Origin: CAVURS01 sp963795385
Lineage (GTDB): Bacteria; Actinomycetota; Actinomycetes; Actinomycetales; CAVURS01
Length of the DNA: 64,000 nucleotides
Assembly: GCA_963795385.1 (NCBI GenBank)
Contig: CAWCHK010000003.1
Span: 558,001 to 622,000, forward strand
Direction of reading: 5' to 3'
Position numbers and translations under genes: made by a program
Shown here: positions 25,192-33,507 of the stretch, piece after piece
How positions within the stretch are numbered: position 1 is the first letter of the stretch
How the letters are laid out: each line of letters opens with the position of its first letter
The notes under the pieces: generated by a model
The model's input: only the letters and a program-made list of their open reading frames with translations
Database searches by the model: none
Told to the model about the DNA's origin: nothing

Positions 25192-26520
25192 GTCCGCCGC
25201 GCCGATCCCCTTGACGGGTGTCGCTCCGGCCGCGGCCCGGTAGAACGCCAGCAGCTGCGCGCTCCCGTACCGGTCCGCGATCACCTTGCAGGCCAGCCAG
25301 GCAGCGGAGTACGACGGGCCGATGGTCGACTGGGTGGCGTCGAAGTCCTCCGTGTCCGGCAGGTGCTTCGGGCCGATGCCGCGGCGGACCAGCCCGAGGA
25401 CGTCGGAGGCGACCTCGGTGCGGGGCAGCCCGAGCCCGGAGTAGCCGACGTAGTCCGCGAAGCCCTCCGACAGCCAGATCGAGACCTGTCGCGGCGTGCT
25501 GGCCCGGACGGCGACGTGGGTCGCCTCGTGGGTGATCACGACCCGCCGGCCGAGCGCGCCGAGCTTGGCGAAGCCGGCCGGGTTGACGATGATCTGGTCC
25601 GCGCCGCCGGAGGGCGTCCCGGCTGCGGCGGTGAGCTCGCCGGTGGTCACCGCGGCGATCTGGGTGAGGCTGGACGAGCTGCGCCCGAGCAGGCGCCCCA
25701 TCTGGGTCTGGGTCTTGGGCACCAGGACCACCAGCCTGCGGGGCCATCGCGTCCCCCAGATCGCCGAGACCCGCCCGACGGCCGAGTTGGCCTGCGAGAC
25801 AAAGGGTTCCAGCGACTGGGTCGAGCCGAGGCCGATCACGACGGCGTGGGCACCCTTGATCACGGTCAGCGGGCCGAGGTCCCAGATCTCGACGCCGGTG
25901 TCACCGTCCTGGTCGCCCGCGACGAGCCAGGTGCCGTCGTGGTCGATCAGGGTGAGGAACTGCGTGCTGTGCACGTCGGTGCGGTCGGCCGAGCCGAACC
26001 GGTAGCCGAGGGTCACCTCGGCCACCCAGGCGTCCGGTCCGAGCGTGGCGAGCCGCTGCTGCGACAGGTCCTTGGCCGGCCCGACGACGGTGTAGGCCCA
26101 GCGGGTCAGTGGCAGCTTGGCCAGGTTGGCGAACACGGCCACCTGCCGGCTCCGGTATGCCGCCTGCCCTGGGTCGACGGTGGCCAGCCAGGCCGCGCTG
26201 TCGTGCTGCCGCACTGCGGTGGCCCGGGCTGCGAGCAGGCCGTCCAGCGCCTCCCGCCGTACCGCCTCCGGGTCCGTGGACGTGGGGCTGGCGGTGGGGG
26301 TCGCGGTCGCGGATGCCGTCGCACTGGGCGTGATGGCGGGAGAGCCGGAGCCGCTCGGGGAACCGTGCCGGCGCACGCTCAGAGCGACCCCGACGACGGC
26401 GAGAGCCAGGATCGCGAGGGCGAGGACGGCCGCCGTCCAGCCGGCGACCCGGGCGAGCGGCGTGAGCGGGCGCCGCGACGGCGCGAGCCCGGGCCCAGCG
26501 AGGGCCCCGGGCTCGATCAC
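25084..26520 (-). CDS. membrane-anchored peptidase MA family metallohydrolase
   Basis: This 478-residue protein has one N-terminal membrane helix (WTAAVLALAILALAVVGVAL), a Ser/Thr/Ala/Pro linker and a large extracytoplasmic region. A domain like NTF2 lies at about 95-200 (DGLLAARATAVRQHDSAAWL). The peptidase has the gluzincin zinc motif HEATHVA followed by the third ligand in WLSEGFADYVG. All catalytic residues look intact, so it should be an active cell-surface zinc peptidase with unknown substrate. GTG 26520 overlaps the stop of a small cysteine-rich protein (GTGA). It converges on the mannosyltransferase gene with a 108-bp overlap. Confidence 0.82.
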   Translation of the reverse strand: MIEPGALAGPGLAPSRRPLTPLARVAGWTAAVLALAILALAVVGVALSVRRHGSPSGSGSPAITPSATASATATPTASPTSTDPEAVRREALDGLLAARATAVRQHDSAAWLATVDPGQAAYRSRQVAVFANLAKLPLTRWAYTVVGPAKDLSQQRLATLGPDAWVAEVTLGYRFGSADRTDVHSTQFLTLIDHDGTWLVAGDQDGDTGVEIWDLGPLTVIKGAHAVVIGLGSTQSLEPFVSQANSAVGRVSAIWGTRWPRRLVVLVPKTQTQMGRLLGRSSSSLTQIAAVTTGELTAAAGTPSGGADQIIVNPAGFAKLGALGRRVVITHEATHVAVRASTPRQVSIWLSEGFADYVGYSGLGLPRTEVASDVLGLVRRGIGPKHLPDTEDFDATQSTIGPSYSAAWLACKVIADRYGSAQLLAFYRAAAGATPVKGIGAADSPDAATSAAFRAVLGVSEAAFTRTWLAYLSTLAHE

Positions 26521-26762
26521 CCGGTCATGGTAGGCGGCACACCCCGGTCGGCCCCTGAGGCCGGCTCGTCCGGCCGACCGTCGTCGGCCGTGGTCACCAG
26601 GCGCAGCGGGGGCACCAGGCCGGACCCGGCCAGCACCCCGATCGCGACTCGCTCGTCGTCATCGAGGCGCACACCGCTCGGCGGCCTGGACAGCAGCACC
26701 GTCACCACGCAGTCGCCACAGGCGAGTCCGCGAACCGTGCATCGGTCACAGTCGATCAGCAC
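26517..26762 (-). CDS. small cysteine-rich conserved protein
   Basis: This 81-residue protein starts MLIDCDRCTVRGLACGDCVVTVLL, with four cysteines in two CxxC pairs, followed by LDDDERVAIGVLAGSGLVPPLRLV. Small actinobacterial proteins of this type are common near peptidase genes, and I know no function. GTG 26762 has an excellent ribosome binding site, GGAGGTGA, four bases upstream. Its stop overlaps the start of the peptidase MA gene. The cysteines may bind zinc or form disulfides; no export signal is visible, so a cytoplasmic place is likelier. Confidence 0.72.
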   Translation of the reverse strand: MLIDCDRCTVRGLACGDCVVTVLLSRPPSGVRLDDDERVAIGVLAGSGLVPPLRLVTTADDGRPDEPASGADRGVPPTMTG

Positions 26763-26868
26763 GAGTCACCTCCGTCCCACCGGCGACGCCGTGCCGCTTC
26801 GGTGAGAACGACGCTAGACGGGCCCACCGACAGCGCCCGTTCCCCGCCTCCGAGGCCGACCGCCTCGG

Positions 26869-27120
26869 TTACCGAGCCGGGTCGGCGTCCTTGCGCGCGA
26901 CCAGGTCGACCGTGTCCACCGCGTCGCACCAACGGCAGCGCACCTTCTCGATCACGTCCGTGATCACCTCGCGCTCCTCGACCGACGGCTCACCGGCGAG
27001 GTCGAAGTGCACGAACTCGACCACGCGCGAGGCGCGGGTGACGTCGAAGCGGGTCAGGTTGCCGCACTGGCGGCAGCGCCAGCGCGTGGTGTCGGTCGGC
27101 TGCGTCGGCGCGATACCCAT
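26869..27120 (-). CDS. conserved zinc-ribbon protein
   Basis: This 83-residue protein has WRCRQCGNLTRFDVTR and, 40 residues later, KVRCRWCDAVDTVDLV, giving four cysteines for a zinc ribbon. Between them lies REVITDVIEKV. I chose ATG 27120 because a TAGGCT box ends seven bases before it, indicating a leaderless transcript; the open frame extends to 27174 but with an Arg/Ala-rich stretch. It is divergent from the DEDD exonuclease gene with 83 bp between starts. Proteins of this kind are conserved in actinobacteria without known role. Confidence 0.75.
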   Translation of the reverse strand: MGIAPTQPTDTTRWRCRQCGNLTRFDVTRASRVVEFVHFDLAGEPSVEEREVITDVIEKVRCRWCDAVDTVDLVARKDADPAR

Positions 27121-27203
27121 GCGCCGCAGCCTATTGGCCGCCGCGCGGCGGCTTGCCGCGCGCCTGCCCGGCACTGTCGGCCCCGGCGCCTACCGTCGGC
27201 GAC

Positions 27204-29030
27204 ATGGTGACCGCCGTCCAGGGCACGCTCGACGACCTGGGCACCCCGCTGGCCGGGGTGACCTTCGTCGTCGTCGACCTGGAGACCACGGGCGGCTCCC
27301 CGGCCGACGCCGAGATCACCGAGGTCGGCGCGGTCAAGGTGCGCGCCGGCGAGGTGCTCGGCGAGTTCCAGACGCTCGTCAACCCTGGCGGCCCGATCCC
27401 GGCGTTCATCTCGGTCCTGACCGGCATCACCGACGGGATGGTGGCCGGATCCCCGCGGATGACAACGGTCCTGCCGGCGTTCCTCGAGTTCGCCCGGGGC
27501 AGCGTCCTGGTCGCGCACAACGCCGGCTTCGACATCTCCTTCCTGCGGGCCGCGGCCGCCGCCACCGGTCATCCCTGGCCCGCGTTCCGGGTTCTGGACA
27601 CGGTCCACCTGGCCCGTCAGGTGGTCACGCGCGACGAGGCGCGCAACCACAAGCTGGCCACCCTCGCGCACCTGTTCCACTCCCCCGTGGCCCCGGACCA
27701 CCGGGCCTTGACCGATGCCCGCGCCACGGTCCACGTCCTGCACGCCCTGCTGGAGCGGGTCGGCTCGCTGGGCGTCACGACCGTCGAGGAGCTCGCCAGC
27801 TTCACCTCGCGGGTCACACCGCAGCAGCGCCGCAAGCGCTACCTCGCCGACGGTCTGCCAGCCGGCCCCGGCGTCTACGTCTTCCGCGACTCCCGCGGCC
27901 GCGCCCTCTACGTCGGCACCTCGCGCGACGTCCGGTCCCGGGTGCGCACCTACTTCACGGCGTCGGAGCAGCGGACCCGGATGGCCGAGATGGTCGGCAT
28001 CGCCGAGCGGGTCGACGCCGTCCCGTGCGCGACGACGCTGGAGGCCGAGGTGCGCGAGCTGCGGCTGATCGCAGAGCACAAGCCGCGCTACAACCGGCGC
28101 TCACGATTCCCCGAGCGCTCGGCCTGGGTCAAGCTCACCGTCGAGCCCTTCCCCCGGCTGTCCATCGTCCGCAAGGTCGGAGACGACGGAGCGACCTACC
28201 TGGGGCCGTTCGGCAGCCGTCGCAGCGCCGAGCAGGCCGTCCTCGCGCTGCACGACGCCGTGCCCCTGCGCCAGTGCACCCGCCGGCTGTCCCGTCGCGG
28301 CGGTGGCTCGGCCTGCGCCCTCGCCGAGATGGGCCGGTGCGGCGCGCCGTGCACGGGCGAGCAGGCCGTCGACGAGTACGCCGGCGTCGTCAACCAGGCG
28401 CTGGCCGCGATGACCGGCGACGCGCGCTCGGTCGTCGCCACGCTGCGGTCCCGGATCCGGCGGCTCTCCGAGGGCGAGCGGTTCGAGGAGGCGGCGGTCG
28501 CGCGCGACCGGATGCTGGCGCTGCTGCGGGCCGCGGCCCGGACCCAGCGGCTCGCGCCCCTGTCAGCCGCACCCGAGCTGGTCGCCGCCAAGCGGTGGCC
28601 GGCCGGCGGTTGGGAGATCGTCCTGGTCCGGCACGGTCGCCTGGCCGGCACGTGCGTCAGCCCCCCCGGTGCCGACCCGATGCCGTACGTCGGGGCGCTG
28701 CGCGACACCGGCGAGGTGGTCGATCGCCCGCGCGGCCCGTCCCCCGCGGCCAGCGCCGAGGAGGCGGAGAAGGTTCTGCGCTGGCTCGAGGCGGACGGCG
28801 TACGTCTGGTCAGTCTCTCCGGCGAGTGGACGTGCCCCGTACACGGCGCGGGCGGGCAGCGGTGGGAGCTCGAACCGCTCGCGGCCCGGGCGGGACAGGT
28901 CTCGCCGTTCGACGAGCCCCGCGCGTCCCGGCCCCTGCACCGGCCGCCAGGAGCGGTGCCGTCGGGTGCGCCCGCCGGCGACGGCTCCGACGTCCGCGCG
29001 CGACCGCTGCGCCCGGCGGCCGCGGGCTAG
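27204..29030 (+). CDS. DEDD exonuclease fused to a UvrC/Cho-like GIY-YIG nuclease
   Basis: This 608-residue protein has an N-terminal DEDDh exonuclease (VVDLETTGG, AHNAGFDISFL, HRALTDARAT) like DnaQ. A GIY-YIG endonuclease domain follows (PGVYVFRDSRGRALYVGTSR) with the UvrC-type NRRSRFPERSAWVKL and MGRCGAPCTG. The layout corresponds to Rv2191 and to other actinobacterial exonuclease-Cho fusions, presumably acting in repair of bulky lesions. The last 50 residues are low-complexity. A TACCGT box at 27191-27196 ends seven bases before ATG 27204, so it is probably leaderless. Confidence 0.9.
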   Translation: MVTAVQGTLDDLGTPLAGVTFVVVDLETTGGSPADAEITEVGAVKVRAGEVLGEFQTLVNPGGPIPAFISVLTGITDGMVAGSPRMTTVLPAFLEFARGSVLVAHNAGFDISFLRAAAAATGHPWPAFRVLDTVHLARQVVTRDEARNHKLATLAHLFHSPVAPDHRALTDARATVHVLHALLERVGSLGVTTVEELASFTSRVTPQQRRKRYLADGLPAGPGVYVFRDSRGRALYVGTSRDVRSRVRTYFTASEQRTRMAEMVGIAERVDAVPCATTLEAEVRELRLIAEHKPRYNRRSRFPERSAWVKLTVEPFPRLSIVRKVGDDGATYLGPFGSRRSAEQAVLALHDAVPLRQCTRRLSRRGGGSACALAEMGRCGAPCTGEQAVDEYAGVVNQALAAMTGDARSVVATLRSRIRRLSEGERFEEAAVARDRMLALLRAAARTQRLAPLSAAPELVAAKRWPAGGWEIVLVRHGRLAGTCVSPPGADPMPYVGALRDTGEVVDRPRGPSPAASAEEAEKVLRWLEADGVRLVSLSGEWTCPVHGAGGQRWELEPLAARAGQVSPFDEPRASRPLHRPPGAVPSGAPAGDGSDVRARPLRPAAAG

Positions 29031-29033
29031 GCT
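29028..29033 (+). promoter_or_regulatory. TAGGCT -10 box overlapping the exonuclease stop codon
   Basis: TAGGCT begins with the TAG stop codon of the preceding gene (29028-29030) and ends six bases before GTG 29040. The next gene could thus be transcribed leaderless from within the end of its neighbour. Confidence 0.45.
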
Positions 29034-29039
29034 CGGCCG

Positions 29040-29324
29040 GTGATCACCGCCATCGTCCTGATCCAGGCAGAGGTCGACCGCATCCCCGAGGTGGCCGAGG
29101 CCCTCGCCGAGCTCGACGGCGTGAGCGAGGTGTACTCCGTCACCGGCGATGTCGACCTGATCGCGATCGTGCGGGTACGCCGGCACGAGGAGCTGGCCGA
29201 CGTCATCGCCGACCGGGTCGGCAAGGTCAAGGGCGTTCGGCACAGCGACACCCACATCGCCTTCCGCACCTACTCCCAGCACGACCTCGAGGCGGCCTTC
29301 GCGCTGGGTCTGGACGAGGTCTGA
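29040..29324 (+). CDS. Lrp/AsnC ligand-binding (RAM) domain protein without DNA-binding domain
   Basis: This 94-residue protein consists only of the AsnC effector domain: ITAIVLIQAEVDRIPEVAEAL, then GVSEVYSVTGDVDLIAIVRV and RHSDTHIAFRTYSQHDLEAAF. No helix-turn-helix is present and there is no room for one. Stand-alone RAM proteins bind amino acids and may modulate full-length Lrp regulators by mixed oligomers. Start GTG 29040 has a TAGGCT box six bases before it, indicating a leaderless mRNA. It may also be co-transcribed with the exonuclease gene, which ends 9 bases before it. Confidence 0.85.
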   Translation: MITAIVLIQAEVDRIPEVAEALAELDGVSEVYSVTGDVDLIAIVRVRRHEELADVIADRVGKVKGVRHSDTHIAFRTYSQHDLEAAFALGLDEV

Positions 29325-29349
29325 CCGGCACCTGATCGGTCCAGGCGGC

Positions 29350-30255
29350 TCAGCGGCGCTCAGCGACCAGCTGGTCGAGCTCGCGCTGGACGTGCCGGCG
29401 AGCCGGGTTGTCCGCGCTCGCCCGTCGCCACAGGGCGCTGACCTCGCGGCGCGGGGCCGGGTCGGTGACGGGGACCGCACGCACGCCGTCCGGCAGGCGC
29501 TCCCTGCCCAGCCGAGGCACCAGCGCGACCGCGACCCCGTGCTGGACCAGGGCCACGTGGGTGCTGAACGACCCGTCGTAGTAGCGGATGTCCGGCCGCT
29601 CTCCGTGCAGGCCGAACATCTGGTGCAGCCACTCGTGGCAGATGCTGCCGACCGGGGTGCTGACCCAGCGCTCGCCCGCCAGCTCGATCGCGCGCACGGT
29701 GTCGGCCCCGGCCAGCGGGTGCCCCGAGGACAGGAGGACGTCGGCGGCATCGGTCAGGAGGTGGTGCCGGACCAGCGAGGACGGGACGTCGAGCGGGAGC
29801 GAGGTCCAGTCGTGCACCACGCCGAAGTCCGCGCTCCCCCGCTCCACCAGGCCGACGATGTCCCGGGGGTCGTGCTCGGTCAGCGTCAGGTGCAGGCCGG
29901 GCGTCGTCCGGGCCAGCCGGGCCAGCAGGGGTGCGACGAGGCCGCGACCCGCGGTGGAGAACGACGCGATGCGCATCGTGCCGGCCAGCTCGCGCGCGTC
30001 GTCCAGGGCGAGGTTCTCGACCTCCTCCAGGTCCGCGAGGAGCCGCACCGCTCGCTCCGCGAGCAGCCGTCCCTTCTCGGTGAGGATCACCCCGCGCCCG
30101 ACCCGCTCGAGCATCGGCGCCCGGCTCTGCTGCTCCAGGCGCTTGATCTGCTGCGACACCGCGGACGGCGTGTACCCGAGGGCCGACGCGGCCCCGACCA
30201 CGCTGCCGAGGTCACGGACCGCGATCAGGGAGCGCAACGCGGCCAGATCGATCAT
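29350..30255 (-). CDS. LysR-family transcriptional regulator
   Basis: This 301-residue regulator has an N-terminal winged helix-turn-helix (LAALRSLIAVRDLGSVVGAA, then GYTPSAVSQQIKRLEQQ) and a periplasmic-binding-like effector domain (GTMRIASFSTAGRGLVAPLL onward). ATG 30255 has a TAGCAT box six bases upstream, fitting leaderless translation. It is divergent from an EamA transporter with 72 bp between starts. By the usual LysR arrangement it should control that transporter and itself from this gap. The effector, probably the exported compound or a relative, is unknown. Confidence 0.9.
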   Translation of the reverse strand: MIDLAALRSLIAVRDLGSVVGAASALGYTPSAVSQQIKRLEQQSRAPMLERVGRGVILTEKGRLLAERAVRLLADLEEVENLALDDARELAGTMRIASFSTAGRGLVAPLLARLARTTPGLHLTLTEHDPRDIVGLVERGSADFGVVHDWTSLPLDVPSSLVRHHLLTDAADVLLSSGHPLAGADTVRAIELAGERWVSTPVGSICHEWLHQMFGLHGERPDIRYYDGSFSTHVALVQHGVAVALVPRLGRERLPDGVRAVPVTDPAPRREVSALWRRASADNPARRHVQRELDQLVAERR

Positions 30256-30327
30256 GTAGGGATGCTACCGAGAAGCGTCCAGAAAGCATCGCTGGTTCTT
30301 CATCGATCCAAGGGGCAGGCTGGTGCG

Positions 30328-31425
30328 ATGCAAGCGAAGCACAGCGTCCTCGCCGTCCTGGTGGCGGTCGTCTGGGGGGTCAACTTCGTGGTGATCGAGG
30401 AGGGCCTGGCGGGCGTCCCTCCTCTGCTGCTCGTCAGCATGCGGTTCGCACTGGTGGCCGTGCCCCTGGTCTTCTTCGTCCCGCGCCCGCAGGCGAGCTG
30501 GCGCACGGTGGTCGCGGTCGGTGCGTTCATGAGCCTCGGCCAGTTCAGCCTGCTCTACCTCTCGCTCCACCTCGGGATGCCGTCCGGACTGGCGTCGCTG
30601 GTCCTGCAGGCGCAGGTCGTGCTGACGATGGTGCTGGCCCGGGTGGCGCTCGGTGAGCGGTCTACCCGGCGGCAGATCGCGGGTGCCCTGGTCGGCACCA
30701 CCGGCCTCGTGATCGTGGCGGTCGCGCACGGCACCTCGGCGCCGGTGCTACCGCTGCTGGTCACCGTGGGTGCCGGCCTGTCCTGGGCCATCGGCAACGT
30801 CGTCAGCCGGGCGGCCCGGGTGTCGTCGGGCCTCTCGCTCGTCGTGTGGTCGGCCCTGGTCGTGCCGGTGCCGGCCTTCGCGCTCGCCGTCGCCCTGGAC
30901 GGCCGGCAGAAGGTGTTCCACACCCTCGCGCACCCGCCGCCGGCGGCGCTCCTGAGCACGCTCTACACCGTGCTCGGCGCTTCCCTGCTCGGCTACGTCG
31001 TCTGGAACGGCCTGCTGGCGCGATATCCGGCCGGCGCCGTGGTGCCGTACGTCCTGATCGTCCCGCCGGTCGGCATCCTGGCCGCCTGGCTGGTGGAGCA
31101 CGAGGTCCCCAGCGTGCTCGAGCTGGCCGGCGGCGCGGTCATGCTCGCCGGAGTCGCGGCCGCCACCATCACCCGCCGGCCGCGACCGAGACCGCGGCCG
31201 GACGCCTCAGCCCCGGGAGGAGGCGGCGACCCAGCGGTCCAGGACGCCGGCCGCCGCACCGTCGTCGACGCTGCGGGCGGCCAGGACGTGCGCCGTACGC
31301 ATCCGTTCCTCGAGCCGGCCACCCGGCTCGCCGACACCGGCCGCGACCAGCGCCGCCGCGGCGTTGAGCAGCACGGCGTCGCGCACCGGCCCCTCCTGGC
31401 CGGCCAGGACGGCCCGGGCCACTGA
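30328..31425 (+). CDS. EamA/DMT-family transporter, O-acetylserine/cysteine-exporter-like
   Basis: This membrane protein of ten helices has the EamA signature VVWGVNFVVIEEGLAGVPP and a second repeat ending in YVLIVPPVGILAAWLVEHEVP. Natural family length is about 300 residues. Here the frame runs to 365 because it continues with an Arg/Pro-rich tail antisense to trpD for 219 bp. The tail has no transporter features and may not exist in relatives. ATG 30328 follows CAGGCT by six bases. It is divergent from the LysR gene, which probably regulates it. The substrate is unknown; amino-acid-type exporters are typical for this pairing. Confidence 0.82.
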   Translation: MQAKHSVLAVLVAVVWGVNFVVIEEGLAGVPPLLLVSMRFALVAVPLVFFVPRPQASWRTVVAVGAFMSLGQFSLLYLSLHLGMPSGLASLVLQAQVVLTMVLARVALGERSTRRQIAGALVGTTGLVIVAVAHGTSAPVLPLLVTVGAGLSWAIGNVVSRAARVSSGLSLVVWSALVVPVPAFALAVALDGRQKVFHTLAHPPPAALLSTLYTVLGASLLGYVVWNGLLARYPAGAVVPYVLIVPPVGILAAWLVEHEVPSVLELAGGAVMLAGVAAATITRRPRPRPRPDASAPGGGGDPAVQDAGRRTVVDAAGGQDVRRTHPFLEPATRLADTGRDQRRRGVEQHGVAHRPLLAGQDGPGH

Positions 31426-32277
31426 GGCGTTGTACGCCGCGTCGGCCCCACGGAGGGTGTCGATGCCGGACCGGGCGACCCCGATGTCGGCCGGGTCGAA
31501 CAGCTGCTCCCGAACCTCGCCGCCCGAGACCTCCCAGACCCTGGACGGACCGGCGACGGTCAGCTCGTCCAGGCCGTCCTCGCCGCGGAAGACCAGCGCG
31601 GAGCGGCCCCGGGCGGCCAGGACACCGGCGACCAGCGGGGCCATCCGGCGGTCTGCCACGCCCACGGCCGATGCACGGGGCTGCGCCGGGTTGGTGAGCG
31701 GGCCGAGGAAGTTGAACGCCGTCGGGACCCCCAGGCCACTGCGCGCAGCGGCTGCGTGCCGCATCGCGGGGTGGAAGGCCTGGGCGAAGCAGAAGGTGAT
31801 GCCGACCTCGACCGCCATCGCGGCCACCTGCTCGGGCCGCAGGTCCAGCCGGACGCCGAGCGCCTCGAGGACGTCGGCCGCGCCGCACGCGGACGACGCC
31901 GCCCGGTTGCCGTGCTTGACCACCCGGTGGCCGGCGCCGGCGACCACGAGGGAGGCCATCGTGGAGATGTTCACCGTGTGGGCGCGGTCGCCGCCCGTCC
32001 CCACGACGTCGACGCAGTGGCCGGGCACCTCGATCCGGACGGCGTGGTCCAGCATGGCTGCGGCGAGGCCGCCCAGCTCCTCGACCGTCTCGCCCTTGGC
32101 TCGCAGGGCGACCAGGAAGCCCGCCACCTGGATCGGGGCGGCCTCCCCCTGCATGATCTGGCCCATCGCCCAGGCCGCCTGGTCACCGGTGAGATCCGTC
32201 CGACCGATCAGGGCGGTCAGGACGTGCGGCCAGCTGGCCTCCGGCGTGGTGACCGCGGCCGGGCCGGGCGAGCTCAC
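31207..32277 (-). CDS. trpD: anthranilate phosphoribosyltransferase
   Basis: This 356-residue enzyme transfers phosphoribose from PRPP to anthranilate in tryptophan synthesis. It shows the PRPP loop DVVGTGGDRAHTVNIST, KHGNRAASSACGAADVLEALG, and FNFLGPLTNPAQP. The metal-binding GEDGLDELT replaces the usual GxDGLDE. A stand-alone trpD away from other trp genes at this place matches Rv2192c. GTG 32277 follows the stop of the receiver-like gene by five bases, so the two are co-transcribed. Its 3' end is overlapped by the tail of the EamA gene. Confidence 0.92.
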   Translation of the reverse strand: MSSPGPAAVTTPEASWPHVLTALIGRTDLTGDQAAWAMGQIMQGEAAPIQVAGFLVALRAKGETVEELGGLAAAMLDHAVRIEVPGHCVDVVGTGGDRAHTVNISTMASLVVAGAGHRVVKHGNRAASSACGAADVLEALGVRLDLRPEQVAAMAVEVGITFCFAQAFHPAMRHAAAARSGLGVPTAFNFLGPLTNPAQPRASAVGVADRRMAPLVAGVLAARGRSALVFRGEDGLDELTVAGPSRVWEVSGGEVREQLFDPADIGVARSGIDTLRGADAAYNASVARAVLAGQEGPVRDAVLLNAAAALVAAGVGEPGGRLEERMRTAHVLAARSVDDGAAAGVLDRWVAASSRG

Positions 32278-32282
32278 CCGGC

Positions 32283-32744
32283 TCAGCCGAGTCTGCGACG
32301 GGCCAGCTCGGCGACGGCCGCAGCGACGGCAGCCGGGTCGAGCGGGTGCGGGACGGCCAGGTCGGCCTGGGACCAGGAGGCCAGCCAGGCGTCCTCGCGG
32401 CGCCCGGTCAGGACGAGGATCGGAGGGCAGCGGTAGATCTCGTTCTTCAGCTGGCGGCAGATGCCGAGCCCGCCGTAGGGAGCGGCCTCGCCGTCCAGCA
32501 CCAGGACGTCGGCGCGGCCCGCGTCGGCGGCGGCGACGACGGCCGGCTCGGTCGCGCACTCGATCCACTCGACGGCCGGCAGATCGGCGGCCGGGCGGCG
32601 TCCCACGGCGAGGCGGACCTTCTCGCGGGTGCTCGAGTCGTCGCTGTAGAGGAGCACCGTCAGCGTCTTCGCCGGTGCGGCCGAACTGGTCGGGAGGTTG
32701 GTCGGCCGGCCCGGCTGCTGGGCCGTCCCATGCGTCGTCGCCAT
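32283..32744 (-). CDS. receiver-like (pseudo-response-regulator) protein
   Basis: This 153-residue protein has a single domain with a CheY-like outline: TVLLYSDDSS (acidic pair), a VLVLDGEAAPYGGLGICRQL strand with Asp at the phosphorylation place, and the ILVLTGR threonine. Where a lysine should follow the fifth strand it has AVPHPLDP, with His instead. There is no output domain. It may be an atypical receiver used for protein-protein interaction. ATG 32744 has a TAGCAT box eight bases before it. It precedes trpD in one transcript and is divergent from ctaE, so a link to respiratory gene control is possible but unproven. Confidence 0.68.
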   Translation of the reverse strand: MATTHGTAQQPGRPTNLPTSSAAPAKTLTVLLYSDDSSTREKVRLAVGRRPAADLPAVEWIECATEPAVVAAADAGRADVLVLDGEAAPYGGLGICRQLKNEIYRCPPILVLTGRREDAWLASWSQADLAVPHPLDPAAVAAAVAELARRRLG

Positions 32745-32810
32745 GGTCAGGGATGCTATCGGCAGCCCGTCGGGGGGTCGCAGCACCACCTCGGGACCGA
32801 TAGGGCAATA

Positions 32811-33455
32811 ATGACCGCCGTGGCGACAGCATCGGCTCTAGACGCACCGGCCCACGCCCCGGTCAACCGGCCGAACATGACCTCGGTCGGCACCATCGTG
32901 TGGCTGGCCAGCGAGCTGATGTTCTTCGCCGGGCTCTTCGCGATGTACTTCACGATCCGCTCGGTCGTCCCCTCCCTCTGGGTGAGCCAGCCGGCCAAGC
33001 TCAACGTGCCGTTCGCGACCTGCAACACCCTGGTCCTGGTGATCAGCTCGGTGTGGTGCCAGATGGGCGTGTGGAAGGCCGAGCGCTTCCAGGCCGGGCG
33101 CACCGGGCGGCTGTGGCAGATCGGCACCTGGGGGATGCGCGAGTGGTACGTCGTGACGTACATCTTCGGCGCCATGTTCATCGCCGGGCAGGTCTATGAG
33201 TACGCCAGCCTGACGAGCGACAACCTGACGATCCCGGAGAACGCGTACGGCTCGATCTTCTACCTGGCCACCGGCTTCCACGGCCTGCACGTGACCGGCG
33301 GCCTGATCGCCTTCCTGCTCATCATCGGGCGCAGCTTCGCGGCCAAGCGCTTCGGCCATCACGAGGCAACCAGCGCGATCGTGACGTCGTACTACTGGCA
33401 TTTCGTCGACGTCGTCTGGATCGGTCTGTTCGCCACCATCTACCTGTTGAAGTAG
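32811..33455 (+). CDS. ctaE: cytochrome c oxidase subunit III
   Basis: This 214-residue membrane subunit of the aa3 oxidase has five helices, beginning with VGTIVWLASELMFFAGLFAMYF, and the family elements TGFHGLHVTGGLIAFLL and SYYWHFVDVVWIGLF. It forms the first gene of a ctaE-qcrCAB cluster, the standard actinobacterial arrangement for the bcc-aa3 supercomplex. Start is taken as ATG 32811. A GTG at 32820 has an AATAAT box seven bases before it and would be the leaderless alternative, removing only three residues. Confidence 0.93.
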   Translation: MTAVATASALDAPAHAPVNRPNMTSVGTIVWLASELMFFAGLFAMYFTIRSVVPSLWVSQPAKLNVPFATCNTLVLVISSVWCQMGVWKAERFQAGRTGRLWQIGTWGMREWYVVTYIFGAMFIAGQVYEYASLTSDNLTIPENAYGSIFYLATGFHGLHVTGGLIAFLLIIGRSFAAKRFGHHEATSAIVTSYYWHFVDVVWIGLFATIYLLK

Positions 33456-33507
33456 TCCTGCAGCACCCACCCATCCAGCCCGAGATGTTCGAGACGAGGA
33501 AGTGGTC

